Positions 7,256 to 15,413 of a DNA stretch of 64,000 nt are shown in pieces. The notes under the pieces are model-generated. The model saw only the letters and a list, made by a program, of their open reading frames with translations, did not search any database and had not been told where the DNA came from. How positions within the stretch are numbered: position 1 is the first letter of the stretch; the number at the start of each line of letters is the position of its first letter. Origin of the DNA: Actinobacteria bacterium OV320 (GTDB lineage Bacteria > Actinomycetota > Actinomycetes > Streptomycetales > Streptomycetaceae); contig LJCX01000029.1 in the NCBI GenBank assembly GCA_001298545.1, positions 1 through 64,000 on the forward strand, read 5' to 3'. The position numbers were made by a program, and so were the translations under genes.

Positions 7256-8245
7256 TCAGAGTTTGCGCAGGCTCAGCCGCTGCACCTTGTGGTCCTGGCC
7301 CTTGCGGACGATCAGGGTGGCCCGGCCCCGGGTGGGCGCGATGTTCTCCACCAGGTTGGGCTTGTTGATGGTGCGCCAGAGGGTGCGGGCGTAGTCGACG
7401 GCCTCGTCCTCGGAGACCTGGGTGTACTTCCTGAAGTACGAGTCCGGGTTCTGGAAGGCCGTCTGACGGAGTTTCCGGAACCGGTTGATGTACCAGCGTT
7501 CGATGTCCTCGGCGCTCGCGTCGACGTACACGCTGAAGTCGAAGTAGTCGGCGAGGCCGACGCGGGTGCGGCCGTCCTTGCCGGGCAGGGCGGGTTGAAG
7601 GACGTTCAGGCCCTCGACGATGAGGATGTCGGGGCGCCGGACGGTGAGTTTGCGGTCCGGGACGATGTCGTAGATCAGGTGGGAGTAGACGGGCGCGGTG
7701 ACCTCGCCCTTGCCCGCCTTGATGTCGGCGACGAAGCGGGTCAGCGCGCGGCGGTCGTAGGACTCGGGGAAGCCCTTGCGGGACATCAGGCCGCGGGCCT
7801 CCAGCTCCCTGGTGGGGAGCAGGAAGCCGTCCGTGGTGACCAGTTCCACGCGCGGGTGTTCCGGCCAGCGGGAGAGCAGGGCCTGGAGGAGCCGGGCGAC
7901 GGTCGACTTGCCGACCGCCACCGAGCCCGCGACGCCTATCACGAACGGGGTGCCGGACTGGGAGCCCTGTTCGCCGAGGAAGGTGTTCAGGGCGCCGCGC
8001 AGGCCGTCGGTGGCGCCCACGTAGAGATTGAGCAGGCGCGACAGCGGCAGGTAGATGTCACGTACCTCGTCGAGGTCGATGACGTCACCGAGGCCGCGCA
8101 GCTTCTCGACCTCCTCGGCGGTCAGCGGCAGCGGAGTCTTCTCGCGCAGCGCGCTCCACTCGGATCGGGTGAGGTCGACGAAGGGAGTCGCCTCCGGCCT
8201 GTGCCGGTGGGCGCTCCGGGGCATCGGGGAGACCGGAGAGATCAC
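7256..8245 (-). CDS. coaA: Type I pantothenate kinase
   Basis: CoaA phosphorylates pantothenate, the first committed step of coenzyme A synthesis. The 329-residue product has the Walker A loop GVAGSVAVGKST, the TTDGF segment with its catalytic Asp, and the SYD/R and YDIVPDR...LIVEGLNVLQ blocks of the PRK-like family. The GTG start has no ribosome binding site. A TAACAAT -10-like element lies 7-13 bases before it, so the mRNA may be leaderless. It is divergent from glmS and probably leads an operon with the DUF389 gene. Confidence 0.97.
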   Translation of the reverse strand: MISPVSPMPRSAHRHRPEATPFVDLTRSEWSALREKTPLPLTAEEVEKLRGLGDVIDLDEVRDIYLPLSRLLNLYVGATDGLRGALNTFLGEQGSQSGTPFVIGVAGSVAVGKSTVARLLQALLSRWPEHPRVELVTTDGFLLPTRELEARGLMSRKGFPESYDRRALTRFVADIKAGKGEVTAPVYSHLIYDIVPDRKLTVRRPDILIVEGLNVLQPALPGKDGRTRVGLADYFDFSVYVDASAEDIERWYINRFRKLRQTAFQNPDSYFRKYTQVSEDEAVDYARTLWRTINKPNLVENIAPTRGRATLIVRKGQDHKVQRLSLRKL

Positions 8246-8386
8246 AGTCCATTGTTAACGGAGTTTGAACAGGATGGTGGGTGGGGTCCGTCACGCCCGG
8301 CCGAGGGGGCGTACAGCCGTGGGAATTTCCGAAATCGGGCACGCGGAGGCTCTTTCCGGGCGTGATTGGGTCGTAGGCTGCCGCGC
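8246..8386. promoter_or_regulatory. Divergent promoter region coaA/glmS
   Basis: On the minus strand TAACAAT (8252-8258) precedes the coaA GTG by seven bases. On the plus strand TAGGCT (8374-8379) precedes the glmS ATG by seven bases. Both spacings suit leaderless or near-leaderless transcripts. No convincing -35 match was found for either. GGGAATTTCCGAAATCGGG upstream of glmS contains a short imperfect inverted repeat. Confidence 0.45.
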
Positions 8387-10234
8387 ATGTGCGGAATCGT
8401 GGGATACGTGGGGTCTCAGTCGGCGCTGGAGGTCGTGCTGGCCGGGCTGAGGCGGCTGGAGTACCGGGGCTACGACTCGGCGGGTATCGCCGTGCTGGCG
8501 GACGGAGGGCTGGCCGCCGCGAGAAAGGCGGGCAAGCTCGTCAATCTGGAGAAGGAGCTCGCGGCCCGGCCACTGCCGACCGGGACGACGGGCATCGGGC
8601 ACACCCGGTGGGCCACACACGGCGGGCCGACGGACGCCAACGCGCATCCGCATCTCGACAACGCCGGGCGGGTCGCCGTCGTGCACAACGGGATCATCGA
8701 GAACTTCGCCGTACTGCGGGCCGAACTGGCCGAGCGGGGACACGAGCTGTTCTCCGAGACCGACACCGAGGTGGTGGCCCATCTGCTCGCCGAGGAGTTC
8801 TCGGTGACGGCCGACCTCGCCGAGGCCATGCGGCTGGTGTGCCGACGGCTGGAGGGCGCGTTCACCCTGGTCGCGGCGCATGCCGACGAGCCGGACGTGG
8901 TGGTCGGCGCGCGCCGGAACTCGCCGCTCGTGGTGGGCGTCGGGGAGGGTGAGGCCTTTCTCGCCTCGGACGTCGCCGCGTTCATCGCGCACACCCGGTC
9001 GGCGATCGAGCTGGGGCAGGACCAGGTCGTCGAGCTGCGGCGGGACGGTGTGACGGTGACCGGCTTCGACGGGAGCCCGGCGGACGTCCGGTCGTACCAC
9101 GTCGACTGGGACGCGTCGGCCGCGGAGAAGGGCGGCTACGACTACTTCATGCTCAAGGAGATCGCCGAGCAGCCCAAGGCCGTCGCCGACACCCTGCTCG
9201 GCCGCATCGACGCCTCCGGCGCGCTGTCGCTCGACGAGGTGCGGATCCCGGCCTCCGAGCTGCGGGAGGTCGACAAGGTCGTCATCGTCGCGTGCGGTAC
9301 GGCCTTCCACGCGGGTCTCATCGCCAAGTACGCCATCGAGCACTGGACGCGGATCCCGTGCGAGGTGGAGCTGGCCAGCGAGTTCCGCTACCGGGACCCG
9401 ATCCTCGACTCGCGGTCCCTGGTCATCGCCATCTCCCAGTCCGGGGAGACGATGGACACGCTCATGGCGCTGCGGCACGCGCGGGAGCAGGGGTCCAAGG
9501 TGCTGGCGATCTGCAACACCAACGGGTCGACGATCCCCCGGGAGTCGGACGCGGTGCTGTACACGCATGCCGGGCCGGAGGTGGCCGTCGCCTCGACCAA
9601 GGCGTTCCTGACGCAGTTGGTGGCCTGCTATCTCGTAGCGCTGTATCTGGGCCAGGTGCGCGGCACCAAGTGGGGTGACGAGATCCGGGCCGTCATCCGG
9701 GACCTCGCGCAGATCTCCGGTGCCGTCGAGCGGGTGCTGGAGACGATGGGGCCGGTGCGGGAGCTGGCGCGGTCCCTCGCCCACAAGGACACCGTGCTGT
9801 TCCTCGGGCGGCACGTCGGGTATCCCGTCGCGCTGGAGGGCGCCCTGAAGCTGAAGGAGCTCGCCTACATGCACGCGGAGGGGTTCGCCGCGGGTGAGCT
9901 GAAGCACGGGCCGATCGCGCTCATCGAGGAGGATCTGCCGGTCGTCGTGGTGGTGCCGTCGCCCCGGGGGCGGTCCGTCCTGCACGACAAGATCGTGTCG
10001 AACATCCAGGAGATCCGGGCCCGGGGGGCGCGGACGATCGTGATCGCGGAGGAGGGGGACGAGACGGTGGTGCCGTACGCCGACCATCTGGTGCGGATCC
10101 CGGTCACGCCGGTGCTGTTGTCGCCGTTGGTCGCGACGGTGCCGTTGCAGGTGTTCGCGTGTGAGCTCGCTACTGCGCGAGGTAACGAGGTGGACCAGCC
10201 TCGTAACCTCGCGAAGTCGGTGACGGTGGAGTGA
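8387..10234 (+). CDS. glmS: Glutamine-fructose-6-phosphate aminotransferase (isomerizing)
   Basis: GlmS makes glucosamine-6-phosphate from fructose-6-phosphate and glutamine, the entry to hexosamine synthesis. The 615-residue protein starts MCGIVGYVG, where Cys2 is the N-terminal nucleophile of the glutaminase domain after Met removal. HTRWATHGGPTDANAHPH and the NGIIENF motif complete that domain (to about 240). Two SIS domains follow: the first has the CGTAFHAGL and SQSGETMDT loops, the second the GRHVGYPVALEGALKLKE block. The C-terminal NLAKSVTVE is canonical. The start is fixed by Cys2; there is no Shine-Dalgarno sequence. Confidence 0.99.
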   Translation: MCGIVGYVGSQSALEVVLAGLRRLEYRGYDSAGIAVLADGGLAAARKAGKLVNLEKELAARPLPTGTTGIGHTRWATHGGPTDANAHPHLDNAGRVAVVHNGIIENFAVLRAELAERGHELFSETDTEVVAHLLAEEFSVTADLAEAMRLVCRRLEGAFTLVAAHADEPDVVVGARRNSPLVVGVGEGEAFLASDVAAFIAHTRSAIELGQDQVVELRRDGVTVTGFDGSPADVRSYHVDWDASAAEKGGYDYFMLKEIAEQPKAVADTLLGRIDASGALSLDEVRIPASELREVDKVVIVACGTAFHAGLIAKYAIEHWTRIPCEVELASEFRYRDPILDSRSLVIAISQSGETMDTLMALRHAREQGSKVLAICNTNGSTIPRESDAVLYTHAGPEVAVASTKAFLTQLVACYLVALYLGQVRGTKWGDEIRAVIRDLAQISGAVERVLETMGPVRELARSLAHKDTVLFLGRHVGYPVALEGALKLKELAYMHAEGFAAGELKHGPIALIEEDLPVVVVVPSPRGRSVLHDKIVSNIQEIRARGARTIVIAEEGDETVVPYADHLVRIPVTPVLLSPLVATVPLQVFACELATARGNEVDQPRNLAKSVTVE

Positions 10235-10283
10235 GGCGGTTCTGAGCGGGGGCGCCTGAGGGGGTGGCGGTTCTCGCCGCGCG

Positions 10284-10356
10284 CGGGTGCGGGCGCTTTG
10301 TGGCTGGGCGCCCACGCGGCGGTGCCGCAGATCGACAGGGCCCCGCGCCCCTGGTT
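10284..10356 (+). repeat. Dispersed intergenic repeat, family A copy 3 (diverged)
   Basis: GGGTGCGGGCGCTTTGTGGC and, after an interruption, CCCCGCGCCCCTGGTTGGGC match the two ends of the family A element at 447-514. The middle differs (GCCCACGCGGCGGTGCCGCA). It occupies the convergent gap between glmS and the M16 peptidase gene. Confidence 0.45.
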
Positions 10357-10401
10357 GGGCAGGGACCGCCACAGGCGGTCCCGGCCCCCAGGGGCGACCC
10401 G

Positions 10402-12156
10402 TCAGCCTCGCCTGCGCTGCCTTCTGGCCGCGTAGACCTTCCAGGTGGCGAAGGCGAGGGGGAGTTCCAGGATCCAGACGCCCGTCACCGCGTCCCACTC
10501 CGGGGCGGTGGCCGAGGCCTCGTCGGCCGTGATGATCCCGCACAGCAGGCCCCATGCCGCCGCGAGCAGGCCGACCAGCCAGAGCGCGACGGTCCAGCCC
10601 ACCGTGGAGCGGCCGTTGCCGGCGGACCGCGGGCCGGAGGTGCGCTTGCGCGGCTGGGGGATGTGGTCGGGCTGGCGGGCCGGCATCCGTACCACTGCCC
10701 CGGCGGGCACGGCCGCGTCCAGCGCGGCGACGCGTTCCGGTGTCACCCCTCGGTACAGGGTGGGCTCCACGGTGACCGAGAAGCCGTCGTGGCCGGTCAG
10801 GGTGCGGGCGCCGTCGGGGCGGGCGGTCATCGCCGAGCAGGCGTCGTAGCGGACGGTGACCGGGCCTCTCGGGGTCAGCAGGCTCACCCCCTCGGCGCCG
10901 ATGACCAGGGTGACCTCCTCGTCCTCCAGGGACTGGTGGCGGGTGCCGGTCAGGGCGGCCTGCGAGTGCTGCGGGGCGAGGGTGAGGCCCGCCCAGTCGA
11001 CGCCCCGGCCCGGCACCTGGAGGAGCGCGTTGTCCCAGGTCTCCCGCGCGACCTGGCGCAGGTCGTCCGTGGTCACCGCGTTCAGCTCGGCCCGGTGCTG
11101 CTCGGGGGTGAGGATCCGGTGCCCGAGCAGCAGGCTCAGCGCGTACGAGGGGAGCGCGGCCGCCGCGAGGTCGGGAGTGTCGTACATCTTGAGGAGCTTG
11201 GCGCGGGCGGAGTCCAGTTCGGACTGCTCGATGCGGCCCGCGCGCAGCCGGGCGAGGGTGTCGACGAAGCCGCCGACGACCGCGTCCTGCTTCTGCGGGA
11301 GGGAGTCCGCGTAGGCGGTGAGGGTGGCGAAGTCGGCGTCGCGCGGGGTGTAGTCGGCCTCCGCGGAGTAGGAGTAGCCGCCCTCCTGGCGCAGGTCCTT
11401 GAAGAGGGCCCGGCCGAGGACGTCCGCGAAGACGCTGGCCGCGGTGGAGCGGCGGAGCACCGAGGTGAGGACGACATGGCCGTCGTCTCCGCTGATGAAC
11501 GCGGGGGTCCTGGGCAGTGCGCCGGTCGCGGCCGGAGCGGGGAAGCGGGTGCCCTGGGGGAGCGTGAGGTCCAGGCCGTCGGGGACCCGGTCGCTGGTGA
11601 TCCACAGCACCGCGTTGTCCCTGGTGAAGCGGGTCTCGGCCCAGTGGCGCACCTGGTCCGGGGTCAGGCTCCAGGTACCGAGCTCGTTGTAGCTGGACAG
11701 GCCGTAGCCCTGGGCGCCGTACCGCCACAGCGGCATCTGGTGCTGGGGGCCGTTGCCCCGGCCGGCCGCCTCGGTGCGCAGGATCTCCTTCTCGGTCTCC
11801 AGCCGCTCCATCGGCAGGTCCCGCAGTCCCGCGCACACGCTGTTGAGGTACTTGACGACCTCCTCCTCGCTGCCGGTGACGTGGAAGAGGGTGTACGCGT
11901 TCGCCGTCGCGCCGTTGTAGTGCAGATCGGACAGGCCGAGGCGGTGCAGGGCGAGGTGTTCGACGAGGTGGGTGAGGCCGGCGGTGGCCAGGGTCTCGTC
12001 GGCGCGGCCCACCCGGAAGAAGAGGCCGGCGGTGATCTCGTTGCCGGAGGCGGGGGCGTAGAGGGTGGGGATGTGCTGGGTGGTGGTGTGCGAGACGAGG
12101 CCGGCGAGGGCGGCGAGACCGGCGCGGTCGTCGTGCTCGTGCAGGTCGGTGCTCAT
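10402..12156 (-). CDS. Membrane-anchored M16 (insulinase-type) zinc peptidase-like protein
   Basis: The 584-residue protein has the inverted zinc motif HLVEH (His63, Glu66, His67) of M16 metallopeptidases within GLTHLVEHLALHR, and Glu-rich helix 115-130 that could supply the third ligand. The N-terminal 430 residues resemble the two-lobed M16 fold (GGYSYSAEADYTP, the conserved middle block). The C-terminus carries two hydrophobic helices (VGWTVALWLVGLLAAAWGLL and a second near residue 560), so the protein is membrane-attached. The ATG overlaps the TGA of the upstream gene (ATGA), implying coupled translation. Substrate is unknown. I would not call it processing protease without tests. Confidence 0.8.
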   Translation of the reverse strand: MSTDLHEHDDRAGLAALAGLVSHTTTQHIPTLYAPASGNEITAGLFFRVGRADETLATAGLTHLVEHLALHRLGLSDLHYNGATANAYTLFHVTGSEEEVVKYLNSVCAGLRDLPMERLETEKEILRTEAAGRGNGPQHQMPLWRYGAQGYGLSSYNELGTWSLTPDQVRHWAETRFTRDNAVLWITSDRVPDGLDLTLPQGTRFPAPAATGALPRTPAFISGDDGHVVLTSVLRRSTAASVFADVLGRALFKDLRQEGGYSYSAEADYTPRDADFATLTAYADSLPQKQDAVVGGFVDTLARLRAGRIEQSELDSARAKLLKMYDTPDLAAAALPSYALSLLLGHRILTPEQHRAELNAVTTDDLRQVARETWDNALLQVPGRGVDWAGLTLAPQHSQAALTGTRHQSLEDEEVTLVIGAEGVSLLTPRGPVTVRYDACSAMTARPDGARTLTGHDGFSVTVEPTLYRGVTPERVAALDAAVPAGAVVRMPARQPDHIPQPRKRTSGPRSAGNGRSTVGWTVALWLVGLLAAAWGLLCGIITADEASATAPEWDAVTGVWILELPLAFATWKVYAARRQRRRG

Positions 12157-13142
12157 CGGTTGCCGCCTCCTCGGGTTTCCAGCGCGGCCTTGCGGGACTT
12201 GAGGAACGAGGACTTCTTGTCGGGCACGTAGTGCCACGGGGACTCGGTCGCGCGGTCGCCGATGAAGGCGAAGTGCGGGGCCGCGTACTCCCAGTGGTTG
12301 CCGAGCGAGAAGGCGAACGCGAACGCGTTGTGCGCGCCGAGCGAGTTCCAGTCGGGCCGGTGGGCCGGGTGCAGCACGGAGACCTGGGCGGCGTTGCGCA
12401 GGTCGTCGCGGACCGACAGGCCCCGCATGTAGGCCGCGTCCTCGCCGCTGTCCAGGTCGAGCCAGCGCTCGATGTGCGCGAGGGCGACCAGGGCGCCGGA
12501 GTTCGAGCCGTCGGGGGCCGCGGTCGCGCATTCGCGGGCGAAGCCGTGCGCCGCCTCCCAGGAGCCGCTCCACTTCGGGCACAGCTGCTGGAGCAGCTGG
12601 GCCTGCGCGTGGTACTGGTGCGGGTGGTGGGCGGACAGGCGGTCGTAGCGGCGGCGCGCCTCGGCCTGTCCCAGCTGGAGGCCGCGCGCGGTCATCAGCC
12701 GGGCGGTCCAGGCGGGGGCGTACGAGGGGTGCTCGGCGCAGATCTCGATCAGCAGCTGCTCGGCCCTGCGCAGCCAGTCGTGGAACTGGGTGAACTGGTC
12801 CCGGGAGACGTGCTGGGCGCGGGCGCCGCTGCGGATGTCCCAGCCGATGTAGACGTACCGCTCGGCCAGCAGCGTGCGCGGCAGCGGGTCGCCGGGCGAT
12901 TCCGCCGCCGCCCGCTCCAGGAAGTTCTCGACGCCGGGGATGTCGGCGAGGAGGCCGACGGCGGAGGAGAGCTTGTCGACCGAGTCGAGGCCCGCGAACC
13001 AGGCCCGCACCGTCGGCCAGTGTCCGGCCTGCGCGGCGGTGCGCATCGGGATCAGCTCGGGTGTGTTGTCGTACGGGTCGAAGGTCGGTCCCCAACCGCT
13101 CGTGGGTCCGCCGCCGGCCATGCCGTTGGTGGTGCTGGTCAT
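12153..13142 (-). CDS. Conserved hypothetical protein, helical-repeat type
   Basis: I do not recognise a named function. The 329-residue product starts MTSTTNGMAGGGPTSGWG; the frame is open further upstream but that part lacks a start with a ribosome binding site. From residue 40 it is rich in amphipathic helices with TPR-like spacing (AERYVYIGWDIRSGARAQ, AWTARLMTARGLQLGQAEARRRY), and it has a conserved GNHWEYAAPHFAFIGDRAT segment near the end. No signal peptide is seen. Its stop codon overlaps the start of the M16-like peptidase gene, so the two proteins are made together and may form a complex; that is inference. Confidence 0.75.
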   Translation of the reverse strand: MTSTTNGMAGGGPTSGWGPTFDPYDNTPELIPMRTAAQAGHWPTVRAWFAGLDSVDKLSSAVGLLADIPGVENFLERAAAESPGDPLPRTLLAERYVYIGWDIRSGARAQHVSRDQFTQFHDWLRRAEQLLIEICAEHPSYAPAWTARLMTARGLQLGQAEARRRYDRLSAHHPHQYHAQAQLLQQLCPKWSGSWEAAHGFARECATAAPDGSNSGALVALAHIERWLDLDSGEDAAYMRGLSVRDDLRNAAQVSVLHPAHRPDWNSLGAHNAFAFAFSLGNHWEYAAPHFAFIGDRATESPWHYVPDKKSSFLKSRKAALETRGGGNR

Positions 13143-13287
13143 TCCTCCGCCCCCTGGCGTCACTGTCCGCGGCACGCGGGCTGGCCCCCCAGGGCGTGCG
13201 GCGGTGAGATCCTGCTCTTCGACTGACGTGATCAAGTCGCCGCAGGCTAGCAGCAGGCTGTGACAGCCCGGCCTTAGGGTGCTCGGC

Positions 13288-13659
13288 ATGAGCATCATCG
13301 GGGTCGGTATCGACGTGGCCGAGATCGAGCGGTTCGCGGCGTCAATGGAGCGGACGCCCGGGCTGGCCCAGCGGCTCTTCCTGGAGAGCGAGCTGCTGCT
13401 GCCGAGCGGGGAGCGGCGGGGCGCCGCCTCGCTGGCGGCACGGTTCGCCGCCAAGGAGGCTCTCGCCAAGGCGCTGGGGGCGCCGCCCGGGCTGCTGTGG
13501 ACGGACGCGGAGGTGTACGTCGAGGACAGCGGGCGGCCCCGGCTGCGGGTGCAGGGGAGTGTCGCGGCGCGGGCGGCCGAACTGGGAGTGCGCAGCTGGC
13601 ATGTGTCGCTGAGTCACGACGCGGGCGTCGCCTCGGCGGTGGTGGTGGCCGAAGGCTGA
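13288..13659 (+). CDS. acpS: Holo-[acyl-carrier-protein] synthase
   Basis: AcpS transfers 4'-phosphopantetheine from CoA to acyl carrier proteins. The 123-residue length is typical. GVGIDVAEIERF holds the Mg-binding Asp9, and ARFAAKEALAKALG holds the catalytic Glu and Lys. WHVSLSHD is the third family motif. A TAGGGT element eight bases before the ATG and the absence of a Shine-Dalgarno sequence suggest a leaderless or very short-leader mRNA. It precedes the NAD(P)HX repair gene, a common actinobacterial order. Confidence 0.96.
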   Translation: MSIIGVGIDVAEIERFAASMERTPGLAQRLFLESELLLPSGERRGAASLAARFAAKEALAKALGAPPGLLWTDAEVYVEDSGRPRLRVQGSVAARAAELGVRSWHVSLSHDAGVASAVVVAEG

Positions 13660-13742
13660 GCCGGAGGGCGCACCGCGGGGTGGGCTGACGGCGTGCGGTG
13701 ACGGCGTGCGGTGGCGGGGGAGTCCGGGGGAGACTCGACCGT

Positions 13743-15182
13743 ATGCGTACTGCCTACCGCGTCGAGACCGTCCGTCGTGCCGAGCGAGAGCTGATGGCCC
13801 GGGTTCCGGAAGGGGCCCTCATGCAGCGGGCGGCCGCCGGGCTCGCCGCCGCCTGCGCCGACCTGCTGGGGCGGGTGTACGGGCGGCGGGTCGTGCTGCT
13901 GGTCGGCAGCGGCGACAACGGGGGTGACGCCCTGTACGCCGGCGCCCGGCTCGCCCGGCGCGGGGCGGGCGTGACCGCGGTGCTGCTCGCGCCCGAGCGG
14001 ACGCACGCCGCGGGGCTCGCGGCCCTGCGCCGGGCGGGCGGGCACACGGTCGCGCCGGCCGGCGCCGAAGCCGTCGTCCGGCGGGCCGACCTCGTGCTCG
14101 ACGGCATCGTCGGGATCGGCGGGGAGGGGGGGCGGCGGCCGGACGCGGCCTCGCTGGCCGCGATCGTCGCCGGGGCCCGGGCCGCCGTCGTCGCCGTCGA
14201 CCTGCCCAGCGGCGTCGACGCCGACACCGGCGAGGTGCACGGGAGCGCGATCCGTGCCGACGTCACCGTCACCTTCGGCACGCACAAGCCGGGGCTGCTC
14301 GTCGATCCGGCGCGGGAGTACGCCGGGTCGGTGCGGCTCGTCGACATCGGGCTCGGGGGCGAGTTGCCCGCCGAGCCCGAGCTGGCGGCCCTTCAGCACG
14401 CGGACGTGGCCGCCCTGCTGCCCGTGCCGGGCGGGGAGAGCGACAAGTACCGGCGGGGCGTCGTCGGGATCGCCGCCGGGTCCGCCCGGTATCCGGGGGC
14501 CGCCGTGCTGGCCGTCGCGGGGGCGCTGCGGGGCGGGGCGGGGGCCGTGCGGTACGTGGGGCCGGCCGGGGACGCGGTCGTCGCGCGGTTCCCCGAGACG
14601 CTCGTGTCCGACCAGGGGCCCCGGCAGGCCGGACGGGTGCAGGCCTGGGTCGTCGGGCCGGGCGCCGGGGACGACGCCAAGACGGTGGCGGAGGTGCTGT
14701 CCGCCGAGGTGCCGGTGCTGATCGACGCCGACGGGCTGCGGCTCGCGGACGCCGACGCGGTGCGCGGGCGGACTGCGCCGACGCTGATGACACCGCACGC
14801 GGGGGAGGCGGCCGCGCTGCTGGGGGTGGCGCGGGAGGAGGTGGAGGGGGCCCGGCTGCGTTCCGCGCGGGAGCTGGCGGCCCGCTATCGGGCGACGGTC
14901 CTTCTGAAGGGCTCGACGACGCTGGTCGCGGACGCGGGTGGTGCGGGGGTGGTGCGGGTGAACGCGACGGGGACGGCGTGGCTGGCCACGGCCGGGAGCG
15001 GGGATGTGCTGTCGGGGCTCGCCGGGTCGTTGCTCGCGGCGGGGCTGAGCGCGTTGGACGCGGGGAGCGTGGGGGCCTATCTGCACGGGCTGGCGGGGCG
15101 GTTCGCCGCGGACGGGGCGCCGGTGGGGGCGCATGAGGTGGCTGCGGCGGTCGCGGGGGCCTGGCGGGACGTGCGGCGGTAG
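13743..15182 (+). CDS. nnr: Bifunctional NAD(P)HX epimerase / ADP- or ATP-dependent NAD(P)HX dehydratase
   Basis: This fused metabolite-repair enzyme restores hydrated NADH and NADPH. The 479-residue product has an N-terminal YjeF_N epimerase domain (about 1-210; SGDNGGDALYAGARL, and VDLPSGVDADTGE with the catalytic Asp) and a C-terminal carbohydrate-kinase-like dehydratase domain (GGAGAVRYVGP, LMTPHAGEAAALLG, and the GSGDVLSGLAGSLLA anion-hole motif near residue 420). Both active-site motifs are intact. The start ATG at 13743 gives the conserved MRTAYRVE beginning. It lies 83 bases after acpS and probably shares its transcript. Confidence 0.95.
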   Translation: MRTAYRVETVRRAERELMARVPEGALMQRAAAGLAAACADLLGRVYGRRVVLLVGSGDNGGDALYAGARLARRGAGVTAVLLAPERTHAAGLAALRRAGGHTVAPAGAEAVVRRADLVLDGIVGIGGEGGRRPDAASLAAIVAGARAAVVAVDLPSGVDADTGEVHGSAIRADVTVTFGTHKPGLLVDPAREYAGSVRLVDIGLGGELPAEPELAALQHADVAALLPVPGGESDKYRRGVVGIAAGSARYPGAAVLAVAGALRGGAGAVRYVGPAGDAVVARFPETLVSDQGPRQAGRVQAWVVGPGAGDDAKTVAEVLSAEVPVLIDADGLRLADADAVRGRTAPTLMTPHAGEAAALLGVAREEVEGARLRSARELAARYRATVLLKGSTTLVADAGGAGVVRVNATGTAWLATAGSGDVLSGLAGSLLAAGLSALDAGSVGAYLHGLAGRFAADGAPVGAHEVAAAVAGAWRDVRR

Positions 15183-15188
15183 GGGGCA

Positions 15189-15247
15189 GGGTGTGACGGG
15201 TGTGACGGGTGTGACGGGTGTGACGGGTGTGACGGGTGTGCCGGGTG
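15189..15247 (+). repeat. 9-bp tandem repeat (GGGTGTGAC)n
   Basis: Five perfect units of GGGTGTGAC run from 15189 to 15233, followed by GGGTGTGCC and a partial unit. The array begins six bases after the stop of the NAD(P)HX repair gene and is not coding. Confidence 0.95.
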
Positions 15248-15274
15248 ATCTCGCTCCCGCCGCCCCTTCCCTTC

Positions 15275-15350
15275 CCGTCCCTGGGGCTGTGCCCCCAGAC
15301 CCCCCTTTCGGCCTGGACGGCCTCGTCCTCAAACGCCGGACAGGCTGTGA
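15275..15350 (-). repeat. Dispersed intergenic repeat, family B copy 1
   Basis: CTGGGGCTGTGCCCCCAGAC is followed by TTTCGGCCTGGACGGCCTCG and CCTCAAACGCCGGACAGGCT. The reverse complement of 36995-37078 aligns along its whole length. Each half can fold (GGGGCTGTGCCCC; CGGCC..GGACGGCC), so it may serve as a terminator between the repair enzyme and the transpeptidase gene. The family is, from memory, common in Streptomyces intergenic DNA. Confidence 0.7.
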
Positions 15351-15413
15351 GGAGCCCCCCGCTGAAAGAGTGACGCTGCCGCGCGGCAGCCCTGGGCGCC
15401 TCGGATCGCGCGC

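Noticed and set aside
8291..11836. Very long minus-strand frame (over 1100 codons) spanning glmS and beyond
   Set aside because: It runs antisense to glmS and in the wrong frame of the M16-like gene; no domain or start signal supports it.
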